Below the pieces are notes generated by a model that saw only the letters and a program-made list of their open reading frames with translations, was not told the DNA's origin and searched no databases. From NCBI RefSeq assembly GCF_964340395.1, contig NC_135560.1, forward strand, positions 15,392,598 to 15,412,597: a stretch of 20,000 nucleotides of DNA. Direction: 5' to 3'. The stretch comes from Glandiceps talaboti (taxonomy: Eukaryota > Hemichordata > Enteropneusta > Spengelidae). Numbering within the stretch: the stretch's first letter is position 1; every line of letters starts with the position of its first letter. Shown here piece by piece: positions 8,048 through 18,565 of the stretch. The translations under genes and the position numbers were made by a program.

Positions 8048-10655
8048 TGCATTATAATCCCTGCATCTTTACAACTACTGAATGACAAGCACACTCTCAA
8101 ATATTAAATTATCAGGCCACAGAATCGACTGCAAATATCCGAGTCCAGCATAATATTACCAGCTGCAAACTACGACCAGACCAGAGTGACTATAATAGAG
8201 TTTCAATCGGGCAGCATGATGTTCTTTAAATCTGAACATAATTCAACATCACTGTCGGATGAAATAAGAAAGATTCAAACACAAAACTGTTTATTTGTGT
8301 TCACAGTGTGATAGAATATAACATTGCATGTGCATGTGCCGTATTAGAACTTGTAGTTTGTTTGTGCAATTCGTAACAAAAACGATATATTAGATTTTTA
8401 AAAAAAAAACATTATGTCACCTAGCTGAAAATCCCCAGTTTTTCTGGTTTGGTAGTAACTATCTGACAACATGACGAGCATTCATTACAGGATTTTCCTG
8501 TTAACCAATCAAGTGGGGTTTCTTATGGTTTCTTATCACTAAGTGGTGTTTGTTGCCAATAATTACAAATGTGATTATGCACTCTTACATGACACTTTGA
8601 GTCACCCGTTGTAAATGGTTCGGTCATTTCAACACTGAAACACATTCCCGAACGTTTGAGTTAATTTACAATAATTTTGCAAGCCAAAATCCCACCATCT
8701 TTTTTTAAACAAAGAACAGGTGGCGCCGGTATTTTATTGTACAGCTATTTATCTCTCTCCATGATCACTGTAATTCAAAAGTGTAGTTCACAGCGTAAGA
8801 TTATTTTCAAGGAGTAAACCATATCAGGCAAAGCTAAGCCCAGTTATATCAGTTGTTATCAGTTTTATTGTCAATTATACAAGTCGCCTTTGTAGCACTT
8901 GCACGACTAATGGGGGAAAACCGTCATGTTAGTTATGTGCCCGTCAAACTTTTCTTATTCAGTCATCAAAATCATCGACCGTTGAATATTGCTTGAGGCA
9001 AAACTGAAACAGTACCACTTTAGGGCTGTCTAATAACATTAATGTCCTGCGCACGTAAAAGAAGAGGTCTTAACTGTTTGATAAAATTCGAATTGTAAAT
9101 CGTATCTGTATTTGTTGAAGACTTTTGGCGCCTAAATAACAAACAACTTAGCATTGGTAAACAATATGGCTGCCAGCAAAACTAACCTAACCACATTATT
9201 TTACATTTATTTTTAGAGTTTGCCAACCATGTAAAAGCCATATGAATAGATATTGGCGCTTTCTTATAAAAAGGCCATTAAAAGAATTCCACACGCGTGT
9301 CACTGATCTGAGCTGTCACTTTTTGTTTCCTCTCCACACAATGTAGTACGATACACGGACTCCGCATTAAACCATTAGTAGACGAACTTAAGATCAATAT
9401 GAATTGTTCGACTATAACATTCGTTGACAGACCATCTACATTTTTGACATAACAGTGACATTATCTAATTTAGTTACAAATAATGATTTTAAAGCAGTCC
9501 TCTTGCTTTTAATGTAAATATATACTCAAGTATTGCCCAACCGTTCACTTTACTTCAAACGTACTTGTCGACGTAATGGGATTATGGAGAAAAGATGTAA
9601 TGGTCATATTGTAAAGAAAAGTTGCAAATGAAAGGTAACTCATAAGTGCAGACATTCTGGTTACATTAAACACACTTGCTTCGCTGTATCTTACATGCGC
9701 CAATGCCGACACTATTTACTTACAACGTTTTGGTCTCTTGGGGCATTCGGACCGATGGATATCAAACATACTTCTCTTTTCGTTTATTTAAGTAAAGGCT
9801 AATGCAAATGGGGAAATTGCAAAATGAAAGTATTATCTGATCAAAAAGCGATCACTTGTCAGCCTCTCTGTTTGCATGCGTTCTGTTGTGAGCAATCGTC
9901 ATAGATCTCAAAATCTAGATCTATCAAAGAGCAAGGAACCCAGATAAGCAATGTATTGTGCACTAATAATCTATGCATATCTTGTATTTGTTTAAGTCGC
10001 CGAAGAAGGGTTTGCTATCTCTGTCACAGCCCAATATACCAACTAATCAAGGCTTTAGTCGGCGAAGCGTAACAAAATCTACATAAGCCTACTTTTGTCC
10101 AGCGGAGGGTTTACAGAAAAGTAGAACTTTTGCTTATTATCCCCATACATTGTTAACCCTTTTCAAGTATAATGACTAGCGGTGTATTGACAGATAGGAG
10201 AGTAAACAAATGAAATTCGAATCATTCAAAAATGTTTCGACAATAATATATTTTCGTATAGATATACATTCACCATGCGCGAAAGCATATTTATTTGTAC
10301 GTTGGAGGGAAAGACACAGGGATGAACACGAGGTAATATCTAACTATTGAACTTTTACTCGTTATACATAAGCACTTCAGTACATGTTCTTGTTTAGATG
10401 GGCATGATTAATTTCGTAGAAATGTTCATTTAATATTCCATGCATTTTCATTCAAAGAGCACGTAATACAAGGCTGACATCGAACGATATTTATGTAATT
10501 GAACAGACAAAGTAATATTTAAAGAAGTATAAATATATTGTACGTGTCACTGCAAGATTTATAAACATGTCCCTCACTCAAGAGATCTCCCTTAGACGGC
10601 AAGATACTATTGATTACCACTGATGTTATTTGGATGTCATTGAAGGACATACTGG
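8048..10655. other. Unassigned intron sequence
   Basis: No exon or mobile element recognised in about 2.6 kb. Minor points: an isolated TATA-like TATAAAAAG at 9265-9273 with no gene after it, and an 8-bp inverted repeat ATAGATCT/AGATCTAT at 9901-9924. Old unclassified repeats could be present, since I cannot search a repeat library. Confidence 0.45.
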
Positions 10656-10703
10656 CTGTTATCTCACCGTGACCTTTGTCTGTTATCTCACCATGACCTC
10701 TGA
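10656..10703. repeat. 24-bp tandem duplication with TGACCT half-sites
   Basis: Two adjacent 24-bp units (10656-10679 and 10680-10703) differ at three positions. Each contains CTGTTATCTCACC then (G/A)TGACCT. TGACCT is the complement of AGGTCA, the nuclear-receptor half-site core. A third, partial TGACCC follows at 10706-10711. A 75-codon + frame and a 67-codon - frame cross the unit and owe their repeated GHGEIT-like residues to the duplication; neither has a known motif. Confidence 0.85.
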
Positions 10704-10722
10704 AATGACCCATACTGATCAA

Positions 10723-10746
10723 AACATGATCTTATCTGATCATGTT
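10723..10746. repeat. Perfect 9-bp inverted repeat around a 6-nt spacer
   Basis: AACATGATC (10723-10731) and GATCATGTT (10738-10746) are exact reverse complements separated by TTATCT. It starts 19 bp after the 24-bp tandem duplication, so the two may belong to one old repetitive element. Confidence 0.8.
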
Positions 10747-11956
10747 CAACACACGGTGACAATGCACCCAGTGTTTGACCCTGTTTTTAGCCACTTCACA
10801 AGGCTTAGCTACGTTGCAACTTTTACCAATCCGACATTATCTGGAACGGTAGCTTAATTTAGCCATAATTATGTACACATCTGGTGCCAAGGTGTCGAGT
10901 GTATCTCTGCCTTGTCTTCTTGCAAACATACAGAGACATTAGGGTGTCAGCAGTTTGAACTGTTGGACTCATTGTACGAACAATTTTAGTTATGTCATTA
11001 TTTAGATAGCCAATCTACATATACTAATGCAAGTATAGATGAATGATTGTCTTTATAAATATAAGGAATTTGGTGGTAAATAAGTCCTTGTTGACTTTAT
11101 CCACGTAAAATGAATTATTAAAGCTGCATGTACGTGTTTTGAAACACTTTTGTTCGGTTTAATGACTTTCATTTCTCGTAATATTGTTATATTGTAATAT
11201 ATAGGACACAAGGAAACTAACTACTTGTGGCTAGATAAGAATAGAAAACAAATAGTATATGTACATAGCATTTTTTGCACCGCATCTGCAAGGCCATTCA
11301 GGCATCATGCATCACGTTCTCTTCAATCCTGCCATAAATACGTGAAAGTTTGACATTTGAATTAATGACGAAATCTGTAAATAGTACAATGTGGGATAAA
11401 AACTAAATTCTTTTAGTTTGGCGGTGTGGGATGAACCATTTTAGTTAACATCCTACAAAAACGATTTTACTTTTATTGGAACCTATATCTTATACCCCTC
11501 AATACAATTGTTTTTAACTGTCAAGTTGAGAAATAGAAGAATTTTCGCTATAATAGTATACGCATGGCACTAAAATGCATGAAAATGCCAATAAAAAGAA
11601 CTATTTGTCTTCTTTGAACTCGAACTTTGTATTCATGGAACTACTATACATACTGTCTGAAACAATTATCGATTTTGGCCAATTAAGTTAGAAGAGGGTG
11701 GGGTGGGGTCTGAGGCCTAACTAAAAGAAAGATTTTTTATCCTACATTGAACTATTGATTTCATCCCTTACTACATTGCTATTTGATAACCGCCAAAAGC
11801 ATTTGTGCATAAAATAGTCCCCATCGGTGCTTTACATGTACATGTATACTTGATGGAGAGGTGGAATTCTAATAGTGAATCACTTTGTTCATAAATGTAT
11901 TGATTGTCAAACTTTTCGACATGCACAACATTTTAACGAGTAACTTTCGTAAGCAA
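10747..11956. other. Unassigned intron sequence with a short G-rich tract
   Basis: No exon or element recognised. At 11695-11708 three G runs (GGG-T-GGGG-T-GGGG) occur on the + strand. That is one run short of a standard three-tetrad quadruplex, though a two-tetrad fold is possible. Confidence 0.45.
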
Positions 11957-11986
11957 ATTTTACAATTTCATATTTTACAATTTCAA
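11957..11986. repeat. 15-bp direct tandem duplication
   Basis: ATTTTACAATTTCAT is followed at once by ATTTTACAATTTCAA, 14 of 15 bases identical. It lies inside an 84-codon open frame (11885-12139, +) that starts at TTG, has an F/I/L/N/S composition typical of AT-rich DNA, and shows no motif, so I do not annotate that frame as a gene. Confidence 0.85.
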
Positions 11987-12240
11987 TTATTCCGTACTAA
12001 CTTGTATTTAATTTTCTTAAATCAATCAATATTGATGTCGTCTAAGACGAAACATTTTAGTGTTCATGAAACTATTTATAGACAATCACCTTCAGATATA
12101 AAACGTTTTATAATTTCAAAGTGTTCCTATGTGCCTTAAAACATACATCTGTTTCTGTGTTGATACTATGGTATGCGTACCATGTACATGTCATTCCATA
12201 ACAATGATATAGTGCATTTGTAGTCAAGGAAGCTTCTCTG

Positions 12241-12257
12241 GACAGCTGTGAGCTGTC
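12241..12257. repeat. Perfect 7-bp hairpin GACAGCT-GTG-AGCTGTC
   Basis: The two arms are exact reverse complements around a 3-nt loop. The right arm with its flank (GAGCTGTCACTT) also occurs at 9310-9321 without the left arm, so the match may be chance. No function is evident. Confidence 0.7.
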
Positions 12258-12791
12258 ACTTCGTTTGAGTTTGTTAATTTACCGGATAAAAACACCGGAC
12301 AATGTTTCGGATTCAAGTAGCTAGTGAGTGATCATCTGTCAAACATTGAAAAACTGTCGTATAATAATGCTTTAACCGGATACCTTATAGCATTACAGCT
12401 GTGTGCTACCTCTGTATTAATGTATCAGTATGTACAGTACAGTATGGTACGTAATTTTCCATTTCAAAGAAAGGTTGTGAATATTACTCATGTCATTTAA
12501 GTTGATAAGATACTGCTGAAATTGGGTCCTCAGTCAGAGATACTCATCAGAGACATAGCCAAATTCCACTTTAATATGCTGGATAGCACTAAATTTCTGT
12601 GTTTGTTGCCACCAATGGCAAACCGTTCGAAAAATCTCAACGCTTGGTGTCTTTAAACAGCTGCATTACAACTTTTTAAACTTACAAGAATTATTTTATT
12701 GTACAGAAAAAAACTAACAGTTCACATCCCAATTTCTTCCAAAAACTGCCACTCGATCACGTGACTTAAAAAGTGCATGACATCATGAATA

Positions 12792-12879
12792 ATAATGAGC
12801 TCATTATAACACTATAAGCTTGGCTAACATCGCGTTATAATGAGCTCATTATAACGCTATAAGCTTGGCTAACATCGCG
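12792..12879. repeat. 45-bp-period tandem duplication carrying palindromes
   Basis: Two 43-bp copies, 12792-12834 and 12837-12879, are separated by 2 bp and differ at one base (A at 12811, G at 12856). Each copy contains the palindrome ATAATGAGCTCATTAT and then CTATAAGCTTGGCTAACATC. The near-identity makes this the youngest duplication in the window outside the microsatellites. It lies in the receptor intron and codes for nothing I can see. Confidence 0.95.
12832..12857. repeat. Perfect 26-bp palindrome with no spacer
   Basis: The half-site GCGTTATAATGAG (12832-12844) is followed directly by its exact reverse complement CTCATTATAACGC (12845-12857). The right copy of the tandem duplication gains these outer pairs because the junction supplies GCGTT on the left and the single A-to-G difference supplies the matching C-G pair. 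The left copy has only the inner 16 bp. It contains two TAAT/ATTA homeodomain-type cores and a SacI-type GAGCTC centre. A regulatory role is only a possibility. Confidence 0.93.
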
Positions 12880-14872
12880 ACTGTATTAAAACAGGTGGCA
12901 TACAATGTCTGTCTCTATCTAGGAATCAGCTGTGTACCTTAGTACAGAAACTACAAGACATAAAGACGTAATTATCTAACCACATTTCATCATGTAGGAT
13001 AATTTTTAGTATGAATTAGTAATCATGCATTGCAAAGTAGTATATATTATTTAAGTGTGGTAGATTTCATATAGTGACAGACGATAACTACTACAATAAC
13101 AGAAGGAATAAGACCACTGTTGACTCATGCAATACTCAACATCAAACCATGAATTAGAGAGATGATATTAGTCAGATCTTTAAAAGTTCATTATATTTTA
13201 AATGTGTGCATGTCACATTTGGTTTCGATGTTAATTAGAGTCACATTTCAGCCATATTTGTTGTTAATCTGAGCATCCACTTTTTTGTTCAAAGGACATG
13301 GTGTTTTGTGTTGATTGTTTTCCTAATTTTACCCTGGCCAAGTGCATATCTCTCTACTCGTCATATGCCTCTCAGCTCTTTACACATGAGTTATTCTTGT
13401 TTTCTGTTTTTCTGAAAGAAGATTAAAACAAACTATCAACAACTACATCCCATGTTGTCAATCAAACACTCAAATATGTCTCTGGAATAACACAATACGA
13501 AATATGTTATCATCGTACATGTTTGATAGATATTTCGGTCTGGCTTTTTTTAAAATCCGTATCAAGGACAGATCTAAAAAATGAGTAGCGAATGCACGTC
13601 ATATGAGGGGTATGGAAAGTTAATAAGATGGTGTTTCAAATGTCATAATGCATTAGCTTGAGTTCCTTCCACTGGGAGTAAAGAAAATTAGAAATGCTCT
13701 GTCTTGAGTATGAACGCTTTATCTTCGATCAAAACATCGCATTGTGTAATCCAAGTGCTTTCTCTTAATTAGCATGTTAGGGAAGATTTGCATATTTGAC
13801 TACAATATCGATCATAAGTGCTACCATACTATGAAGTTATAATTGTTATAAAACCTCTAGGTATTGCTGCATATCATATTTAAATTCGTCTCTGTAATAG
13901 CTTCGTCAGAAGGAAACGCGACAAGACTTAAACATTACGTTTTTCATATGTGAAGGGATTAGTGCTTATTTTGAGAAAATTGCCAAGCACATAATTTCAA
14001 CTCGAGGCCCTTATGACAGTAAATCAAACTTAAATAAGTTTTTTCCTTAATATCTTTACCGGGGACAATTTTTTTAGAGAGATCATAGCCGAAAAAGCAA
14101 ACTATCGGAAAATGTCATCGTAACTTATGAGGAATAATTATGTCATTTTTAGAAAATGACAAAACAGTCACTAGGCCCTTTTGACACTCAGACAGCGTGA
14201 TTCATATGTTTGCCTATTTATCTTTCAGAATAAGTTTTGGCTTTTTCTGAAATCAGAAACCACATTTTATTCGATAGAAATTAAAATTGTTAACATTGAA
14301 CAATCACAAAAAAGTGGCATTAGGTCATTTTGGCCTTAACCCTTTCATAAAAATGTAGAAATGAAATTGGTTAAACTTATTATTTGGATCATACTTTACG
14401 CAACACATGGCTTGCACGGATAGAAGAAGTCTTAGGCCACATCCATATCTAGACAAGTTAATTTTTCAAAGGGTTTATTAGATTTCCTTGGCGCCAATGC
14501 GAAATGATATATTCTCAAATTTGTTCTGTAATTCCATCACCCGTAAACAAGAGAGTACCTAATGGCAAGTACTTTTGCATTGTTATCAATATGAACATCA
14601 TATTTCATTTCAATTAGAGAGTAAATTGGCGCTGGTCAGTGATCGTTCATAGTCTTGATACAGTAAATGTGTTATCCCCTGGGTACCATAAACGACAATC
14701 TTTGGCATGTAGTCTGACAAATAGTGTGTACTGTCTCTATGTGGGTTGAATACACAGCTCACATGACTCGAATACCACAAGCCTGAGTCTGCGTTAGATT
14801 ACAATTAAGAGCCTCTGTATGCATCTTCTATCAATGTTGTAAGTAACGTTAAATTGGAACAAAACAGCAGCT
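12880..14872. other. Unassigned intron sequence
   Basis: No exon or mobile element recognised. GGCCCTTATGACA (about 14006), GGCCCTTTTGACA (about 14174) and TTTTGGCCTTAACCC (about 14328) hint at a very old repeat with a period of 150-170 bp, but the intervening sequence does not align convincingly by eye. Confidence 0.45.
14141..14161. repeat. Perfect 9-bp hairpin
   Basis: TGTCATTTT (14141-14149), loop TAG, and AAAATGACA (14153-14161) are exact reverse complements. It is intronic with no evident function. Confidence 0.8.
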
Positions 14873-14945
14873 TCATCATCATCATCATCATCATCATCAA
14901 CAACAACAACAACAACGACGACGACGACGACGACGACGACGACAA
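14873..14945. repeat. Compound trinucleotide array (TCA)n-(ACA)n-(ACG)n
   Basis: TCA units (14873-14898) pass into ACA units (to about 14915) and then into ACG units (to about 14943), ending GACAACGACA. Adjacent blocks differ by one substitution. The ACG block is a dense run of intact CpG sites in an otherwise AT-rich intron. No open frame of note crosses it, so it does not encode a homopolymer. Confidence 0.96.
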
Positions 14946-16833
14946 CGACATAAACAGCAGTATATTATAATTTAATTCTTACTTCGCACATACAACAGGT
15001 GTCTTTCTTCATGTCAGTTATACGCTTTGAACTACAGCATATTATCAATGTAAATGAAATTTAAGCCAGTTACTTCTTTGTCTGTATCTATGTAAAGCTT
15101 ACTAAAATTATGTTATACTCTGTCCAGCAAATACCTTCCCGACATTGCTAAACCGTATTGTATGGCTTTGCAAAATGTGAATTGAATTTCATACGACTTA
15201 TCTTCTTTCAAGTCAACAATTGAGGTGAGATTTGCACATAATCCATTAACAACGTAGAAATGTTAGCAAGATTATCGTTGCACTAGACGATGAAAAGCAA
15301 TGTTAGATTTTTGTTCAGATAGACAACCGTGGACGTTGTGTGTTTTAATTCAAAAGCCTCCCATTATTTTGGTTTAACACTTGAAGTCAGACTGCACCTT
15401 TTTTCAGAAACCTCGCGATGTTAAGTTGTCATAGCTCTTGCTCCTGTCTGGATATATGTTCGAAGTTGTTTTTGATATCTCTTTACCTGTAAGAGACATA
15501 TGGTGAGCATGATAATACACGAACTATAGTTCTCATCTGACGTCAAAACGTGGGCACTTTACAAAGCGCTATATGACTGTAATGCACTACGTGACTTTAA
15601 GTTCTAGGCACGAACCTCTGACAATATCTAGAACATCTATTCACGGCCGGAAAAAAATCATAAATTGTAAATATAAATGTATTTTCTGGTCAGAGGAACT
15701 ATAAATTTCCATTTCATTTACACTAAGACGTAGCCATTGCATAAATGAACGTCATAGATGTACAAATCATAAACTTTAGCAATTAATATTTAACACAACA
15801 CCCACCCCCACCCTCACAAATTGGCAGCTTGATAGTAATGTAATATACAAGACTATAGTTAATGTGTATAGATAACATACAATAATGGTACCATGTAATG
15901 TATCTTACTTTTGAGAAGTTAGTTGTTTATTTGTTACTAAATCTATTATTCATGCATTCATTCCGATGGAGTCAAAAGTCAGCCTGGCAACAGTTACATG
16001 GAATAGATAATATCTTGTTTTTGTTTTCATAAAGTATGTTATGTAGCGACGTCCGGTGTCAGGTTATATATAGAATTCTAATGAGCTCATTAACAATATA
16101 TATGTCCTTGGCAATTTTGTTTGAAATTTACACCGTCTTTATGACGTGCTTAACATTATATTTTGGAAACAATGTAAAATGACTGCTAATTACTTTTCTG
16201 ATTTGCTTACATTTTTTCGGCCACTTTTCATTCAGGTATATCTCTAGTAAAACAAGAACCAAGCCAATATCATGATGCTGGATAGAAAGTAATTTGTAGT
16301 TATTCAGTTAGAGTCATTACCCTTAATGAACCGTCATATATGAAACCCGGGGGGACACATCACTCACTTCGAAAGTCAATTACGCAATATCTGACTTAAT
16401 GAAAACTGTTTTCATACTAATACAGCATTCACGATCAAGCGCAGTTGAATAAAAGCAATACGTGCAACCAAGTAATCATATTCATATTACTCCAATCCTT
16501 TGATATCTGAAAGATAGTATGCATTAATGGCGAAATGATCTATTGAGGCCTGTACTGAATACCATGAAACAATCTACGGGCCTGTCCGACATCACAATTA
16601 TAATTAGACGGTGCAACGTGCAAGTATTTAATCAATCATAAAGCTGGGATAAACCTGGTTCATTAGAGTTCTATTTAGTAGACTAGTAGTAATTAGCATT
16701 AATCAGATGATAGTCTTGCATATCAATCTTCCGCGCGTTTCATTTTTATCTTGCCGACGTTTTATATTTCTTTCTTTTTCATTCACGCTTTTGTCTTTCT
16801 TATAATATAACCATATGTTTCTTCTTTGATCAG
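14946..16833. other. Unassigned distal intron sequence up to the acceptor
   Basis: No extra exon recognised. Minor points: a C-rich CCCACCCCCACCC at about 15801-15813 (G-rich on the minus strand), the TAATGAGCTCATTA palindrome at 16079-16092, and a strongly pyrimidine-rich tract before the acceptor (about 16756-16833). Confidence 0.5.
16079..16092. repeat. Third copy of the TAATGAGCTCATTA palindrome
   Basis: The same perfect 14-bp palindrome found twice at 12793-12806 and 12838-12851 recurs here, about 3.2 kb away in the same intron. Flanks are not shared, so this is not simply another copy of the 45-bp unit. Confidence 0.85.
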
Positions 16834-16916
16834 GTTGTCCTTGACAGTATCTTGCCATATGATGCTGAGTCGGTTTCCAATGGACGAACAGCACTGCAAG
16901 CTGAAAATGGAGAGTT
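16834..16916 (+). CDS. Cys-loop anion channel subunit, signature Cys-loop exon
   Basis: This is the next exon of the gene started at 5678-5898. It follows acceptor TTCTTTGATCAG and ends before donor GTGAGT. Its first base completes the split arginine codon; then come 27 codons and one base. The peptide reads LSLTVSCHMMLSRFPMDEQH then CKLKMES. The two cysteines are separated by exactly 13 residues, the defining disulfide-closed loop of the superfamily, and contain the canonical F-P-M-D. This loop sits at the extracellular/membrane interface and couples ligand binding to gating. By my count the cysteines align with C138 and C152 of GlyR alpha-1. The 83-bp size and the phases (2 in, 1 out) match the conserved fifth exon of vertebrate GABA-A/GlyR genes. 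The stretch C-H-M-M-L-S-R before FPMD and K-L-K-M-E-S after the second Cys differ from the usual GlyR C-P-M-D-L-K-N and T-M-Q-L-E-S, so the subfamily may be invertebrate-specific. A 63-codon minus-strand frame here is a shadow. Confidence 0.96.
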
Positions 16917-17340
16917 GTGAGTACTAAGCTTCAAAGACAAGTCACTGTATTACAAATACGTTACCCTAGTAACAAGTTATTGTTATTGAGTTTACATTAC
17001 ACAAATTGACAGTCGTAAAATCCACCTTGTAAATCAATACATGTCAAGTATTAGCTCATTCTATAACTCGTTAAAGTCTGTATACTTATATTGCAAGTGC
17101 TATCTTCGAATCCAAACGTTTTCGTAATAGAGCGACAGCCTTAATTTTTTTCACCGTCCGGCTGTAAAGAGGTGCTCGTTACATACTAATTGACCTTTCA
17201 GTGAGCTCCTTTTGTGAATACACCATACCATACAAACAAATCGACACTCAACTCTGGAATTCGCCACTTTCAATTAATACTGTGATATAGTAAAGATTCA
17301 ATAAAATGATGTGTAGTGTCATGCCATCTAATCTTAACTT
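16917..17340. other. Start of the next receptor intron
   Basis: The sequence begins GTGAGT. No recognisable following exon (expected about 138 bp, starting phase 1 with an aromatic-G-x-x-x-x-D pattern) occurs here or in the rest of the window. Confidence 0.55.
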
Positions 17341-17461
17341 ATCAAATACAAGACATCGCAGTACCGCACAGCAAAGATAGCACAATCAAAACATAGCATA
17401 TAACAACACAACACAGTACACATCATTGCACAACAGAACACAATAACACAATATACAACAC
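17341..17461. repeat. Imperfect ACA/CACA-rich low-complexity tract
   Basis: A degenerate run of ACAACACA-, GCACA- and CAATA-type words, nearly free of G and T, extends over about 120 bp. It looks like a decayed simple repeat rather than a defined element. Confidence 0.7.
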
Positions 17462-17977
17462 TTTGGTGGTAGTAAATTACTTGTTTTCCGAATTAAGCGA
17501 GCATTCATTAATAAAATATATATAAAATCAAATTAATTGATAAATAACAGAAAACGATGGTAAAGTGTCCGTTCCATACCAGTCATTTGGTACAGATATT
17601 CTTAAAATCCGTTTGTTTTGTCTGAGATTCGTACATAGTCGAACTCGCAAGTATTTGTTGTTATTGATATATGGGTGTCATTGACTTCATCATGAACTCC
17701 TGAGAGATGACTAGTAACACCAGCTTTAGAAGTAATCAATTCAAACAAGGTTAGAAGCAGTGACAAAATTGATTTGTGTCTTTCAGTTAGATAGCTATGA
17801 AAATCATTATAATGATGCATTGGGACTAATCAGTCTAATGTGCAAGCACCAGACATCTGTTAACGTTTTACTTGTAGAGAGGCAATTGTATACGTACTGA
17901 TGACCAAGGAACATTGTAGCAGACAATCAAGAACTATTATGAATTCACATCATTTGAAAGCATGTGATATTGTACAC
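17462..17977. other. Unassigned sequence
   Basis: No gene or repeat recognised. A 72-codon minus-strand frame at 17602-17820 shows no family motif and has no splice context that I trust. Confidence 0.45.
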
Positions 17978-18128
17978 TATTGTCTGGCCATGAGGGCACT
18001 ATAAGATGTACCCTGCCCCAAGGTTATTATGTAGTCAATTTGTATTACTGCTGTTTGATAGCACGATACATATGATGGATAATACAAGATGTCGTGTAGT
18101 GTACGAATATGATAATGGCCAGACAATA
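17978..18128. repeat. 14-bp inverted repeat pair spanning about 150 bp
   Basis: TATTGTCTGGCCAT (17978-17991) and ATGGCCAGACAATA (18115-18128) are exact reverse complements separated by 123 bp. ATATTGTACAC (17967) and GTGTACGAATAT (18099) are a second, imperfect pair. This could be a foldback or MITE remnant, but no target-site duplication is clear. A 61-codon frame crossing the right arm has no motif. Confidence 0.65.
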
Positions 18129-18302
18129 CTATTGAGATGTCTACCGTCTAGCTTATTTGCCAACTCAAAGCCGCCTTCGACAGACTCCTAAATTTGCTCT
18201 ATTTTCCGAAAACGTAATTCAGGATTCCTGTACTTGTATACAACTGGATATAATGGCACTATCAGAAGCCTATCAACCCGAGACATTAAAATACTTAACA
18301 GC

Positions 18303-18565
18303 ATAGGGGGTTAATATGACGTTTACTAATACCCGAATAAAGCAATGTGTTATATAACACATCAGATTCTCAGACACATACTCTTCCCGGAATTAAAGCA
18401 AATCATCGACATGTCTCTCGTGCAACAGTAACTGTAACAGTGCCCTAGGGAAAATAGAAAACAAATATTGCCGTGTGTATGCAAATTTGGGTCACTATGG
18501 ATCACTAGAGCATACCACGTGACACAGTCTAAGTCAATCACTGAAGGCTGTATAAAAACAATGTT
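18303..18565 (+). repeat. Dispersed repeat, copy D (pairs with 3500-3765)
   Basis: It aligns by eye with copy C, 14.8 kb upstream and in the same orientation, through the landmarks given there. It preserves the TATGCAAAT octamer and CACGTGAC. A weaker third echo of its right end (GTGACATGATTTAAGCCAAT) lies at about 18636-18655, suggesting the element's end is itself duplicated. Confidence 0.75.

Larger units (their letters stand above)
5899..16833 (+). other. 10.9-kb intron between the two receptor exons
   Basis: The intron starts with GTTAGT and ends with a long pyrimidine-rich tract and GATCAG. It is phase 2: AG before the intron and G after it complete the arginine codon that closes the ...YSxR motif. 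No other exon of this gene could be recognised inside it. It carries tandem duplications, hairpins and microsatellites listed separately. Confidence 0.9.

Noticed and set aside
9265-9273. TATA-box-like TATAAAAAG with a TCACT initiator-like word about 30 bp on
   Set aside because: No coding sequence or first exon follows, and such words are common in AT-rich DNA.
10519-10857. Overlapping + and - frames with a repeated GHGEIT or CYLT motif
   Set aside because: The repetition comes from the 24-bp DNA duplication; there is no start context, splice pattern or family resemblance.
11885-12139. 84-codon + frame
   Set aside because: It starts at TTG, composition follows the AT-rich background, it contains a 15-bp tandem duplication, and it has no motif.
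15801-15813. C-rich tract, possible minus-strand G-quadruplex
   Set aside because: Only three G runs are present; a standard quadruplex needs four.
16703-16894. 63-codon minus-strand frame
   Set aside because: It is the antisense shadow of the Cys-loop exon and its pyrimidine tract.
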